A stretch of 64,000 nt of DNA from the NCBI RefSeq assembly GCF_004571025.1, contig NZ_SPQT01000001.1, positions 682,001-746,000 on the forward strand. The letters are read 5' to 3'. Made by a program: the position numbers and the translations under genes. The notes under the pieces were generated by a model. The model ran no database searches and was not told the DNA's origin. It saw only the letters and a program-made list of their open reading frames with translations. Each line of letters opens with the position of its first letter. Position 1 is the stretch's first letter. Below are positions 36,135 through 45,094 of the stretch, one piece after another. The DNA comes from Bradyrhizobium niftali. Lineage in GTDB: Bacteria > Pseudomonadota > Alphaproteobacteria > Rhizobiales > Xanthobacteraceae.

Positions 36135-37031
36135 TCAGCGGTCTGGTGCCGTTTCCAGGAGAAGCCATTCCCGGAAGGCAACAAGTGGCGGGTGGGATGC
36201 CCGGTCGGTCGACCAGACCAGATAGTAGGCCTCGGCGCTTTTCATCGGCAGGTCGAGGGCGCGCACCAGCTTGCCGGCACTCAACTCCTCCTCGATGAGA
36301 AATTCGGGAAGCAGCGCGATGCCGAGCCCGGAGATCGCCGCCTGCGATGCGGTGGCGAACTGATCCAGCAGCATGCCGTGGACAGCATGGGCGTCCACGC
36401 CGTGGAGCGTGAGCCATTGCTCCCATGCGTCCGGGCGCGTCGTCAAATGCAGGAGAGGGGCCTTCCGGAGATCGCTTGCTTCCTTGAAATCATATTGCCT
36501 TCGCAATTCTGGGCTGCAGGCGGGGATCACGGTCTCCGACCGCAGCAAAGCCAGTTCACCCCCTTGCCATTCCGGGCGCCCGAAATGGATCGCCGCGTCG
36601 ATGGGCTCAAGCCTGAAGTCGAAGCTCGACAACCGCGTGACCAGGTTGATGGTGATGCCGGGATTACCCGCAAGGAATTTGGGCAGCCGCGGCGCCAGCC
36701 ATCGTGTGCCAAAGGTTGGAAGGATTGCGAGAGTCAGCGTGCCACCGAACGGATTGGCGCGCAGATTGAGCGAAGCCGTGCTGATTTTGCGCAGCGCATC
36801 GCGTATCTCGCGGGCGTATGCGTCTCCACCCACGGTCAGGCGGATGGTCTGCCGCTCGCGATGAAAAAGCTCGACCTCGAGCTGCTCCTCCAGCGCCTTG
36901 ACCTGGCGGCTCACCGCGCTCTGCGTCAGCGATAGCTCCCTGGCCGCGGCTGTGATGCTCCCGGTCCGTGCCGCCGCTTCAAAGGCGGTTAACAGAGGCA
37001 GTGAGGGTAGGAAGCGGCGGGGGCCTTGCAC
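36135..37031 (-). CDS. LysR-family regulator (GcvA-like)
   Basis: DNA-binding regulator. Helix-turn-helix at the N-terminus (LLTAFEAAARTGSITAAARE, LTQSAVSRQVKALEEQLEV), then an effector-binding domain (LTLAILPTFGTRWLAPRLP, LEPIDAAIHFGRPEW). The GTG at 37031 is preferred: GGAG lies 6 bases upstream and the product (298 residues) has the usual length. Starts at 37067 or 37091 are open but would run across a symmetrical dyad (37033-37051) that matches one in front of the ALDH gene. It is divergent from the FAD oxidase gene and upstream of ALDH, the expected position for a pathway regulator. Confidence 0.85.
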   Translation of the reverse strand: MQGPRRFLPSLPLLTAFEAAARTGSITAAARELSLTQSAVSRQVKALEEQLEVELFHRERQTIRLTVGGDAYAREIRDALRKISTASLNLRANPFGGTLTLAILPTFGTRWLAPRLPKFLAGNPGITINLVTRLSSFDFRLEPIDAAIHFGRPEWQGGELALLRSETVIPACSPELRRQYDFKEASDLRKAPLLHLTTRPDAWEQWLTLHGVDAHAVHGMLLDQFATASQAAISGLGIALLPEFLIEEELSAGKLVRALDLPMKSAEAYYLVWSTDRASHPPLVAFREWLLLETAPDR

Positions 37032-37032
37032 G

Positions 37033-37051
37033 TCATTCTCCAGCCGAATGA
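37033..37051. promoter_or_regulatory. LysR-type operator at the LysR/FAD-oxidase divergent region
   Basis: TCATTC-N7-GAATGA, the same 19-bp pattern as at 36043-36061 (spacers differ, TCCAGCC here and TGAGGCT there). It sits directly upstream of the preferred LysR start and 186 bp before the FAD oxidase start, fitting autoregulation plus divergent control. Confidence 0.6.
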
Positions 37052-37236
37052 GGTCTTGATCAAACATGACTTGGCCCGCCGCAACTGGCAACGCTAGATT
37101 ACCGCCCGGACCCGCAGTCCTGGTATTCGGCCCCCTGCAGCGGTCGGCATCTCACTTGCCGAATTGGAATGAACCAGTCAACGCGCCTCGGACAACTCGA
37201 CCCTGCGGGCGGAAACAGACGAGGACGTCGGAGCCG

Positions 37237-38520
37237 ATGCTAGACAACGCCAGATCCCACGGTCTTTGGGAGTTGACCGCGCCACCGGCCCCGGAAACGA
37301 GCGGACTGAAGGGATCGATCAGGGTCGACACGGCCATCGTCGGCGGCGGGTATACCGGTCTGTCGGCCGCGCTCCATCTCGCCGAGGCAGGCGCCAATGT
37401 CGCGCTGCTCGAGGCGGTGGAGATTGGCTTTGGCGGGGCCGGCCGGAACGTCGGCTTGGTCAATGCCGGCATGTGGGTGATGCCGGACGTCCTTGGCGAT
37501 GTGCTCGGTGGCGATTACGGTGAGCGTCTTCTCGAATTGCTGGGCGATGCCCCGAAATTGGTGTTCGATCTAATCGAGCGCCACCGCATCGAATGCGAGG
37601 TGGAGCGTGCCGGCACGCTCCATTGCGCCGTCGGGCTCAAAGGGTTGAGGGAGCTGGAGCAGCGTGCGGCGCAGTGGAGCCGTCGCAGTGCGCCGGTCGA
37701 GTTGCTGAACGCTGCCGACACCGCCGCGAAAATTGGCTCGTCGGCCTATGCAGGATCGTTGTGGGATCGGCGCGCAGGCACGATCCAGCCGCTGGCGTAT
37801 GCGCGGGGCCTTGCCCGCAGCGCCGTGAATGCCGGCGCGAAGATATTCACCCGCAGCGCGGTTACCTCGGCCGAGCGGGTTGACGGAAAGTGGAAGCTGC
37901 AGGCCGCGGGCGGCCACGTCATCGCCGACCGCGTCATCGTGGCGACGGACGCCTACGCGACGGGGCCCTGGTCCGAAGTCAGGACGGAGCAGATCCATCT
38001 GCCCTATTTCAACTTCGCCACCCAGCCGTTGTCCGACAACGTTCGCGCATCCATTCTTCCCGAACGGCAAGGCGCCTGGGACACCAATGAGGTGCTGAGT
38101 TCGTTTCGCTTCGATCGCGCCGGCCGCCTCGTGTTCGGAAGTTGCGGCGCGCTCCGAGGGACGGGTGCTGCGGTTCATCGATCCTGGGCACGACGGGCGC
38201 TCAAGAAGCTTTTCCCGCAAATCGGGGACGTCAGGTTCGAAGCGGAGTGGTACGGCCTGATCGGCATGACCGACGATCACCTGCCGCGCTTCCACAAGCT
38301 CGCCGAAAACGTGTTCGGCTTCAGCGGCTACAACGGGCGCGGCATTGCGCCCGGTACGACGTTCGGGCGTTTGCTCGCCCTCTACGCGCTCGGACAACTC
38401 GACGAGAAGGACCTGCCGCTTCCGGCATCGACGCCGATCAAGCCCAATTTCCGGAGCGCGAGGACGGCGCTGTACGAGGTCGGGGCGCAGTTCGTCCATC
38501 TGATCGAGGCGCGGCTGTAG
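37237..38520 (+). CDS. amaA: FAD-dependent oxidase of the DAO family (probable L-pipecolate oxidase)
   Basis: Flavoprotein of 427 residues. The dinucleotide fold is VDTAIVGGGYTGLSAALHLA, followed by GFGGAGRNVGLVNAG and, near the C-terminus, GFSGYNGRGIAPGTTFGRLL, the second FAD contact. This layout is shared by PuuB, OrdL and AmaA oxidases. AmaA converts L-pipecolate to piperideine-6-carboxylate, the substrate of the ALDH encoded next door, so pipecolate oxidase is favoured over gamma-glutamylputrescine oxidase on context. The ATG at 37237 has GGAG at 37229-37232; the frame is open upstream without signals. Confidence 0.75.
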   Translation: MLDNARSHGLWELTAPPAPETSGLKGSIRVDTAIVGGGYTGLSAALHLAEAGANVALLEAVEIGFGGAGRNVGLVNAGMWVMPDVLGDVLGGDYGERLLELLGDAPKLVFDLIERHRIECEVERAGTLHCAVGLKGLRELEQRAAQWSRRSAPVELLNAADTAAKIGSSAYAGSLWDRRAGTIQPLAYARGLARSAVNAGAKIFTRSAVTSAERVDGKWKLQAAGGHVIADRVIVATDAYATGPWSEVRTEQIHLPYFNFATQPLSDNVRASILPERQGAWDTNEVLSSFRFDRAGRLVFGSCGALRGTGAAVHRSWARRALKKLFPQIGDVRFEAEWYGLIGMTDDHLPRFHKLAENVFGFSGYNGRGIAPGTTFGRLLALYALGQLDEKDLPLPASTPIKPNFRSARTALYEVGAQFVHLIEARL

Positions 38521-38549
38521 CCCCGAAATTCAGAAGTGCAACAGAATGA

Positions 38550-38594
38550 TCCTATAGGAAATAAGTTGACGATAGGAAACTTTTGATCAAAGAT
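38550..38594 (+). promoter_or_regulatory. Promoter and palindrome upstream of the ABC importer operon
   Basis: The palindrome TCCTATAGGA (38550-38559) lies just before TTGACG (38566-38571), a near-consensus -35; a weak -10 (AAAGAT) follows after 17 bp at 38589-38594. The half-site ATAGGAAA recurs at 38572-38579, 18 bp from the first, inside the spacer. The arrangement suits a repressor; the XRE-cupin protein encoded downstream in the operon is the obvious candidate. Confidence 0.5.
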
Positions 38595-38659
38595 GGACCC
38601 GCGGTCTGGTCCAAACCCGTCTCTCCAAGCTGCGATCCAGACGTCAGCAGGGCAAAGGC

Positions 38660-39421
38660 ATGACGGACGGCGCCGTTTACGCTCTGGAGACTCGCGATCT
38701 GAGCCGCGAGTTCGGTGGCTTCTTCGCCGTCAACGGTGTCAACTTCCGCCTTGCCCGCAACAGCATGCACGCCGTGATCGGCCCCAACGGGGCCGGCAAG
38801 ACCACCCTATTCAACCTACTGACGAAATTCCTTCCGCCTTCAGCCGGCATGATCCTGCACGATGGCCAGGACGTCACCCGCCTCAGCATGCCGGCGATGG
38901 CCAAGCGCAGCGTGGTGCGCTCCTTCCAGATCTCCGCAGTCTTCGCCGGATTGACTGTGCGCGAGAATATCGAGCTCGCGCTGCTGCGCGAGCATGGTCT
39001 CGCCTGGAATCTGCTCGGCCGGATTGCGCATCATCGTCGCGTGCTGGAGCGCGCCGACGCGTTGCTCGAGCGCTTCGGCCTGACCGACTATGCCGGGACG
39101 ATGGCGGGCAGTCTTTCCTATGGCCGCAAGCGCGTGCTCGAACTTGCGACGACGCTCGCGCTGGAGCCCAGCGTGCTGCTGCTCGACGAGCCTATGGCAG
39201 GGCTCGGTCATGAAGATATCGGGCGGGTGACGCAATTGATCCGAGAGGCCGGCAAGGGCCGTACGGTCTTGCTGGTCGAGCACAACATGAATGTGGTCGC
39301 CGAGCTTGCCGACACCATCACGGTGATGGTGCGCGGCGAAGTGCTGGCGCAGGGAAGCTATGCCGAAGTGTCCTCGCGCGCCGACGTGATGGCTGCCTAT
39401 ACGGGGCAGGCACATGAGTGA
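38660..39421 (+). CDS. livG: Branched-chain-amino-acid-type ABC importer, ATPase LivG
   Basis: Cytosolic ATPase of 253 residues. Walker A is GPNGAGKTTLFNLL, the signature is LSYGRKRVLELA (LSYGxxR form typical of LivG), Walker B LLLDEPMAGL, and the switch His is in VLLVEHNMNVV. It is the first gene of a five-gene importer set; the next ATPase overlaps by 8 bp. HAAT-type importers carry amino acids, amides and similar compounds. The neighbouring pipecolate genes suggest a lysine-related or imino acid substrate. Confidence 0.92.
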   Translation: MTDGAVYALETRDLSREFGGFFAVNGVNFRLARNSMHAVIGPNGAGKTTLFNLLTKFLPPSAGMILHDGQDVTRLSMPAMAKRSVVRSFQISAVFAGLTVRENIELALLREHGLAWNLLGRIAHHRRVLERADALLERFGLTDYAGTMAGSLSYGRKRVLELATTLALEPSVLLLDEPMAGLGHEDIGRVTQLIREAGKGRTVLLVEHNMNVVAELADTITVMVRGEVLAQGSYAEVSSRADVMAAYTGQAHE

Positions 39422-40115
39422 GAGCCTCGCGGTCTGCGATCTCCAGGCCTGGTACGGCGAGTCCAAAGTCCTGCACGGGATGGATTTCAGTGTCCGCGCC
39501 GGGGAAGTGGTGACGCTGCTCGGCCGCAATGGTGCCGGAAAAACCACGACATTGAAGGCGATCATGGGGCTGCTGGACAAGCGCTCGGGCTCGATCGCAC
39601 TCGATGGCCACGAACTCATCGGTGCCGCACCTTACGACATCGCGCGCAAGGGCATCGCCTTCTGTCCGGAGGAACGCGGCATCTTCGCGAGCCTGAGCGT
39701 TCGCGAAAACCTGCTGCTGCCGCCGAAGGTCGCCGCCGGCGGCATGACGGTCGCGCAGATCCTCACGCTGTTTCCCAATCTGAAGGAGCGTCTCGACAGC
39801 CAGGGCACCAAGCTGTCCGGCGGCGAGCAGCAGATGCTGGCGCTCGGGCGCATTCTGCACACGGGTGCGCGCATTCTGCTGCTCGACGAGCCGACCGAGG
39901 GGCTCGCTCCCATGATCATCCGCCAGATCGGCCGGACGATCACCGAACTGAAGGCGCTCGGCTTCACCATCCTGTTGGTCGAGCAGAATGTCGGCTTCGC
40001 CGCCGGCCTGGCCGACCGACACTACATCATGGAGCTCGGGCGTGTCGTCGAGGAAATTCCGGGCGCGGCGTTCGAGGGCCGACTGGGCGCGCTCAAGAGC
40101 TATCTCGGACTTTAA
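39414..40115 (+). CDS. livF: Branched-chain-amino-acid-type ABC importer, ATPase LivF
   Basis: Second cytosolic ATPase, 233 residues. Walker A GRNGAGKTTTLKAI, signature LSGGEQQMLALGR, Walker B ILLLDEPTEGLAP, His switch in ILLVEQNVGFA region (Gln form common in LivF). It pairs with LivG under the fused permease. The gene overlaps livG by 8 bp and the permease begins 8 bp after its stop. Confidence 0.93.
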   Translation: MSESLAVCDLQAWYGESKVLHGMDFSVRAGEVVTLLGRNGAGKTTTLKAIMGLLDKRSGSIALDGHELIGAAPYDIARKGIAFCPEERGIFASLSVRENLLLPPKVAAGGMTVAQILTLFPNLKERLDSQGTKLSGGEQQMLALGRILHTGARILLLDEPTEGLAPMIIRQIGRTITELKALGFTILLVEQNVGFAAGLADRHYIMELGRVVEEIPGAAFEGRLGALKSYLGL

Positions 40116-40123
40116 AGGGCATC

Positions 40124-42037
40124 ATGACCACGATCCTCGGCGTCCCTTCTGCAGTCCTCTATGGCCAGCTCCTGCTCGGGCTGATCAACGGAGCATTTTA
40201 CGCCATGCTGAGCCTCGGGCTGGCGGTGATCTTCGGAATGATGAACATCGTGAACTTCGCACATGGTGCGCAGTACATGATCGGCGCGATGGGCGCGTGG
40301 CTTCTGCTCAATTATCTCGGCGTCGGCTATTGGTGGGCGCTGATCCTGGCGCCGCTCATCGTCGGTGCGATCAGCATCGTGATCGAGGTGTTACTGCTGC
40401 GGCGCCTTTACAAGCTCGACCATCTCTACGGCATGCTCCTCACCTTCGGTCTCGCGCTGATGGTGCAGGGCGCCTTCAGCAACTGGTTCGGATCCTCCGG
40501 CCAGCCCTATACGATTCCACAGGCGCTGATGGGTGGCCGCAATCTCGGCTTCATGTTCCTGCCGAACTACCGGGCCTGGGTGATCGTAACCTCTGTCGTG
40601 ATCTGCCTCGGCACCTGGTACGTCATCGAGCGCACCAAGCTTGGCGCCTACCTGCGAGCCGCAACCGAAAACCCGATGCTGGTACAGGCGTTCGGAATCC
40701 GCGTCCCGCGCATGATCACGCTGACCTACGGCGCCGGCGTCGCGCTTGCCGCGCTGGCGGGCGTGCTGGCCGCGCCGGTTTACCAGGTCAGTCCGCTGAT
40801 GGGCGCAGATCTCTTGATCGTCGTCTTTGCTGTGGTGGTGATCGGCGGCATGGGCTCGATCATGGGCGCGATCGTGACCGGCTTTCTCGTCGGCATCGTC
40901 GAAGGCTTGACGAAGGCCTTCTATCCCGAAGCCTCAACGACGGTTGTCTTTGTCGTGATGGCGGTGGTGCTGCTGATCCGTCCAGCGGGGTTGTTCGGCT
41001 CGAAGCTCGAGGCGGCGCAGGGCCAACCGCAGTCCGGCCTGTCGGCGACCGCGCCGTCAATGCGTACGCAGACGCTGATCTTCCTGGCACTCGCCTGCTG
41101 CCTCGCGGCCGCGCCACTCGTCGTCTATCCCGGCTTCATGATGAAGGCGATGATTTTCGCGCTGTTCGCCTGCGCCTTTAACCTGGTTGCCGGATACGGG
41201 CGGCTCGTCTCCTTCGGCCACTCGATGTTCCTGGGCTCGGCCGGCTACGTCTGCGGCCATGCCGCCAAGATCTGGGGGCTATCTCCCGAGCTTGCGATCC
41301 TGGCCGGGACTGCGACGGCGGCCATGCTCGGCCTCGTCACCGGCTGGCTCGCTATTCGTCGCAGCGGCATCTACTTCGCGATGGTGACGCTTGCGTTCGC
41401 GCAGATGGTCTATTTCGTGGCGCTCCAGGCGCGCTTTACCGGCGGCGAAGACGGGTTGCAGGCCGTTCCACGTGGCATGCTGTTCGGCCTCATCGACCTT
41501 TCGCAGCCGGCAAATCTCTACGGCTTCGTGCTGGTGATATTCCTCGGCGGCTTTTTCCTGATCATGCGGCTGGTGGGGTCGCCGTTCGGGCGCGTGTTGA
41601 AGGCGATCAGCGATCATGACGTGCGTGCCCAGTCGCTCGGCTTTGAAACCAATCGCTACAAGCTCGTCGCCTTTGTGCTCTCGGCGGCTCTGGCGGGGCT
41701 TGCGGGTTCGACCAAGGCGATCGTCAGCCAGCTCGCCAGCCTCACTGACGTGCACTGGTCGATGTCGGGCGAAGTGCTGCTGATGACGTTTCTTGGCGGC
41801 GTCGGCACCCTCTATGGCCCGCTGGTCGGCGCCTTCATCGTCGTCGCGATGCAGAACTATCTGGCGGCATTCGGGCAATGGGTCACCGTCATTCACGGCC
41901 TGATCTTCGTGCTCTGCGTGCTCGCCTTCCGGCGCGGCATCGTCGGCGAATTGATCGAGCTCTGGCATCGCCTGCGCCGGACACCGCCGGCTGCGTCCGC
42001 CGCGCTCCGCGAGGTGGTGGTCGCGCCGCAGGAGTGA
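40124..42037 (+). CDS. livHM: Fused LivH-LivM permease of the ABC importer
   Basis: Membrane protein of 637 residues combining both permease subunits in one chain. Residues 1-290 are LivH-like (GLINGAFYAMLSLGLAVIFG, NIVNFAHGAQYMIGAM, RTKLGAYLRAATENPMLVQA). After a short linker (SKLEAAQGQPQSGLS), residues about 315-620 are LivM-like (FNLVAGYGRLVSFGHSMFLG, GRVLKAISDHDVRAQSLGFE, GEVLLMTFLGGVGTLYGPLV). Fusion fixes a 1:1 heterodimer. It lies between the ATPases and the binding protein. Confidence 0.92.
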   Translation: MTTILGVPSAVLYGQLLLGLINGAFYAMLSLGLAVIFGMMNIVNFAHGAQYMIGAMGAWLLLNYLGVGYWWALILAPLIVGAISIVIEVLLLRRLYKLDHLYGMLLTFGLALMVQGAFSNWFGSSGQPYTIPQALMGGRNLGFMFLPNYRAWVIVTSVVICLGTWYVIERTKLGAYLRAATENPMLVQAFGIRVPRMITLTYGAGVALAALAGVLAAPVYQVSPLMGADLLIVVFAVVVIGGMGSIMGAIVTGFLVGIVEGLTKAFYPEASTTVVFVVMAVVLLIRPAGLFGSKLEAAQGQPQSGLSATAPSMRTQTLIFLALACCLAAAPLVVYPGFMMKAMIFALFACAFNLVAGYGRLVSFGHSMFLGSAGYVCGHAAKIWGLSPELAILAGTATAAMLGLVTGWLAIRRSGIYFAMVTLAFAQMVYFVALQARFTGGEDGLQAVPRGMLFGLIDLSQPANLYGFVLVIFLGGFFLIMRLVGSPFGRVLKAISDHDVRAQSLGFETNRYKLVAFVLSAALAGLAGSTKAIVSQLASLTDVHWSMSGEVLLMTFLGGVGTLYGPLVGAFIVVAMQNYLAAFGQWVTVIHGLIFVLCVLAFRRGIVGELIELWHRLRRTPPAASAALREVVVAPQE

Positions 42038-42130
42038 GCAGAGACATTTCGAACAGCTTCGCCGTCCGGCGGAGCAGGACAGGACCGGGCCAAACCCGCT
42101 CGAGAGAGTGGATCTGACAAGAGGGAATAG

Positions 42131-43363
42131 ATGATGCAACCGACGCCTTCCAAATCCTTGCGCGGGATCGCGGCCGCGCTCTTCCTGGGTTCGTTCGCCG
42201 TCGGCGGTCAGGCCACGGCCCAGGTCAGCGACGACGTGGTCAAGATCGGTGTACTGACCGACATGTCCGGCCAGTACTCCGACCTGAATGGGCCGGGCTC
42301 GCTCCTGGCGGCGCAGATGGCGGCAGCAGACTTCGGCGGCAAGGTTCTTGGCAAGCCCATCGAGATCATCGGCGCCGATCATCAGCAGAAGGCTGACATC
42401 GGCGTCGGCATCGCCCGGCGCTGGATCGAGAACGAGAAGGTCGATGCGATCTCGGACGTCACCAACAGCGCGATTGCGCTCGCGGTGCAGCAGTTGACGC
42501 GCGAGACCAACCGCGTCGCGCTGTTCTCGTCGCCGGGGACGACGGATCTGACCGGCAAGCAGTGCTCACCGACCGGCTTTCAGTGGGTCTACGACAACTA
42601 TTCCAACGCGGTCGGACCGATGAAGGCCCTGATCGACAAGGGCAACGACACCTTCTTCATCATCACCGCCGACTTCGCCTTCGGACATTCGCTCGAGAAG
42701 ATCGCAAGCGAGGCGATCAAGGCGAGTGGCGGCAAGGTTCTGGGCACCATCCGCCATCCCTTCGGCGCGAACGATCTCTCGGCGTTCCTGCTGCCGGCGC
42801 AGGCGTCGAAAGCCAAGGTCATTGTTCTCGCCACCGCCGGCAAGGACATGACGACGGCGATCAAGCAGGCCAATGAGTTCGGTATCATCGCGGGCGGCCA
42901 GTCCATCTCCGCGCCGGTCGTGTTCATCACCGACGTCCACGCGATCGGCTTGTCGACCGCGCAGGGGATTTCGTTCATCGAGGGCTTCTATTGGGACCAG
43001 AACGACGAGACACGGGCTTTCGCCAAGCGCTTCTTCGAGGTGCGCAATGCCATGCCGACCGCGCCGCAGGCCGGCGTCTATTCTTCGATCCGGCACTATC
43101 TCAAGGCGATCCAGGCCGCCGGCACCGATGAAGCCAAGGCCGTGGCTGCCAAGATGCGCGAGCTGCCTGTGGACGACTTCTTCGCCAAGGGCGGCAAGGT
43201 GCGCGAGGACGGCCGCATGGTCCACGACATGCTGCTGGTCCAGGTCAAGAAACCTTCCGAATCGAAGCAGCCATGGGACTATTATAATGTCGTGGCGACG
43301 GTCTCTGGGGAGCAGGCCTTTCAATCTCTTGCCCAGAGTGAATGCCCGCTCGTAAAGAAATGA
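42131..43363 (+). CDS. ABC importer substrate-binding protein (LivJ-like)
   Basis: Periplasmic binding protein of 410 residues with a signal peptide ending near GQATA-QVSD. Peripla_BP_6 features are visible: VVKIGVLTDMSGQYSDLNGP, KVLGKPIEIIGADHQ, VDAISDVTNSAIALAVQQL and a late FFAKGGKVREDGRMVHDM. It delivers substrate to the LivHM permease encoded just upstream. Tandem ATGs at 42131/42134 are possible starts. A small hairpin follows its stop. Substrate is unknown; this subgroup includes proteins for aromatic and amide compounds as well as amino acids. Confidence 0.9.
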   Translation: MMQPTPSKSLRGIAAALFLGSFAVGGQATAQVSDDVVKIGVLTDMSGQYSDLNGPGSLLAAQMAAADFGGKVLGKPIEIIGADHQQKADIGVGIARRWIENEKVDAISDVTNSAIALAVQQLTRETNRVALFSSPGTTDLTGKQCSPTGFQWVYDNYSNAVGPMKALIDKGNDTFFIITADFAFGHSLEKIASEAIKASGGKVLGTIRHPFGANDLSAFLLPAQASKAKVIVLATAGKDMTTAIKQANEFGIIAGGQSISAPVVFITDVHAIGLSTAQGISFIEGFYWDQNDETRAFAKRFFEVRNAMPTAPQAGVYSSIRHYLKAIQAAGTDEAKAVAAKMRELPVDDFFAKGGKVREDGRMVHDMLLVQVKKPSESKQPWDYYNVVATVSGEQAFQSLAQSECPLVKK

Positions 43364-43370
43364 GGCAAGT

Positions 43371-43393
43371 CCCGGCGGTTTCGTGCCGCTGGG
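43371..43393 (+). terminator. Hairpin after the binding-protein gene
   Basis: CCCGGCGG (43371-43378) pairs with CCGCTGGG (43386-43393), with one G-U pair, across a 7-base loop. It lies 7 bp after the stop and before the XRE-cupin gene. Likely a partial terminator or mRNA protector rather than a full stop, since no T-tract follows. Confidence 0.35.
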
Positions 43394-43426
43394 CGTCACA
43401 TACGCAATAAAAGGGAGAGAGCCGCG

Positions 43427-44089
43427 ATGAAGAAGACTGCGACGCGACCGTCGCTGAGGGAGACCGCGGCCGCCGAGATCGTGCCAGCGCGTTTCTCGGC
43501 CGACGTCGCGCCGGCCGAGACAAGCGACGATCTCGGTCAGAGGCTGAAGCGCGTACGGATCGAGAAGGGTTGGACCTTGAAAGAGGTGAGCGAGCGCACA
43601 GGGGTCGCCCGCTCGACCCTGTCGAAGATCGAGAACGGCCAGATGTCGCCGACCTATGACGTGCTCCAGAAGATCACGCGTGGGGTCGAGCTCGACATCG
43701 TCGAGTTGTTCGACCAGCGTCGCCAGAGCGCGCCCTTTGGCCGCCGCAGCGTCACCCGTAGCGGCGAGGGCAAGCCGCATCCGACCGATACTTACGACTA
43801 CGAAGTGCTGGCGACCGACCTTTCGCAGAAACACATCCTGCCGTTCAAGGCGCGGATCAGGGCGCGCAGCCTGGACGAGTTCCCTGGCTGGGTGCGTCAC
43901 GAAGGCGAGGAGTTCTTGTGCGTTCTGTCCGGTACCGTCCGGGTGTTCACGGAATTCTATGCTCCCGTCACGCTCGAGGTAGGCGACAGCACCTATTTCG
44001 ACAGCAAGATGGGCCATGCCATCGTGTCGTTGAGCAAGGAGGATGCCGAAGTCATCTGGATTTGCACCGGCATCAGCGCACTTTCATGA
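43427..44089 (+). CDS. XRE-family regulator with cupin sensor domain
   Basis: Product of 220 residues. A disordered basic N-terminus (about 1-35) is followed by an XRE helix-turn-helix at about 38-95 (LGQRLKRVRIEKGWTLKEVS, TGVARSTLSKIENGQMSPTY) and a C-terminal cupin_2 domain (EGEEFLCVLSGTVRVFTEFY, LEVGDSTYFDSKMGHAIVSL). Members such as PuuR sense amines or amino acids. GGGAGAG precedes the ATG. It sits between the importer and the reductase gene and probably represses the operon, possibly at the TCCTATAGGA palindrome. Confidence 0.88.
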   Translation: MKKTATRPSLRETAAAEIVPARFSADVAPAETSDDLGQRLKRVRIEKGWTLKEVSERTGVARSTLSKIENGQMSPTYDVLQKITRGVELDIVELFDQRRQSAPFGRRSVTRSGEGKPHPTDTYDYEVLATDLSQKHILPFKARIRARSLDEFPGWVRHEGEEFLCVLSGTVRVFTEFYAPVTLEVGDSTYFDSKMGHAIVSLSKEDAEVIWICTGISALS

Positions 44090-44099
44090 TTGGGACGGG

Positions 44100-45092
44100 A
44101 TGATACCGATGCTGCGCAGTTACTCCGCTGCCGACGTCCATGCCGCGCTTGCCTTTCCCAAGCTGATCGAAGCATTGCGTGAGGCCTTCAGGCGCGACGG
44201 CGAGCCGATGCCGTTGCGGCAGGCCTACGAGGTCGGCGTCGACGGCGCGCCCGCCAGTCTCCTGACGATGCCGGCCTGGGTTCGCGGCGAGGCGCTCGGC
44301 GTCAAGCTCGTCACGGTGTTTCCGAAGAACGCCGAGCGCGGTCTCGGAGCGGTGTCCTCGCTCTATTTCCTGCTCGATGGCCAGACCGGCCAGCCGCGCG
44401 CCATGATCGACGGCGAAGCCCTGACCAACCGGCGCACTGCGGCCGCCTCGGCGCTGGCATCCGACTATCTGTCGCGCGCCGACAGCCGCACACTGCTTGT
44501 CGTCGGAACCGGCCATCTCGCACCTCACCTCGTCGCAGCCCACTGCGCCGTACGTCCGATCGAGAAGGTGCTGGTCTGGGGACGCAATCCTCGGCGCGCG
44601 CTGGCCCTGGCCGATACGCTTGTCCGGCGGGGCGTCAACGCAGCCAGTGCGGCCGACCTTGCCGAGGCCTTGCCGCAGGCTGACATCGTCACCTGCGCCA
44701 CGACGTCGACCGAGCCCTTGGTCAAAGGGGCACTGCTGCGGCCGGGAACCCACGTCGACCTTGTCGGTGCTTTCACACCGCAGATGCGCGAAAGCGACGA
44801 TGACGCCGTTTTGCGCAGCCGCGTCTTCATCGACACCTATGCCGGAGCACTGGCCGAGGCGGGAGACCTGCTGCAACCCATCGCCGCCGGAAGCTGGAGC
44901 GCCGACAGGATTTGCGGCGATCTCCACGAACTGACTAATGGCACGAAGTCGGGTCGCCTTGACCGCAACGAGATCACCCTGTTCAAATCGGTCGGCGCGG
45001 CGATCGAGGATCTCACGGCCGCGAGTCTGCTGGCCAATCCGAGTTCCCTCGTGCGGTCTCCCGAGCGAGGGCGCTCGACAACGAAGGCCTGA
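44100..45092 (+). CDS. Ornithine cyclodeaminase / mu-crystallin family reductase
   Basis: NAD(P)-dependent enzyme of 330 residues. Conserved segments are LGVKLVTVFPKN (Lys of the active site), ALTNRRTAAASALAS (Arg), LLVVGTGHLAPHLVAAHCAV (Rossmann loop, GTGxxA altered to GTGHLA) and HVDLVGAFTPQMRESDD (Asp). Known activities are ornithine cyclodeaminase and reduction of pyrroline- or piperideine-2-carboxylate to proline or pipecolate. With pipecolate genes nearby the cyclic-imine reductase role is attractive, feeding pipecolate to the FAD oxidase. Start could also be ATG 44109. It starts 10 bp after the regulator stop and ends 2 bp before the molybdenum enzyme gene. Confidence 0.8.
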   Translation: MIPMLRSYSAADVHAALAFPKLIEALREAFRRDGEPMPLRQAYEVGVDGAPASLLTMPAWVRGEALGVKLVTVFPKNAERGLGAVSSLYFLLDGQTGQPRAMIDGEALTNRRTAAASALASDYLSRADSRTLLVVGTGHLAPHLVAAHCAVRPIEKVLVWGRNPRRALALADTLVRRGVNAASAADLAEALPQADIVTCATTSTEPLVKGALLRPGTHVDLVGAFTPQMRESDDDAVLRSRVFIDTYAGALAEAGDLLQPIAAGSWSADRICGDLHELTNGTKSGRLDRNEITLFKSVGAAIEDLTAASLLANPSSLVRSPERGRSTTKA

Positions 45093-45094
45093 CG

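Noticed and set aside
42566..44017. 483-codon minus-strand open frame
   Set aside because: Opposite strand of the binding-protein and XRE-cupin genes; Arg/His/Asp-rich text with no family signature, typical of antisense frames in high-GC DNA.
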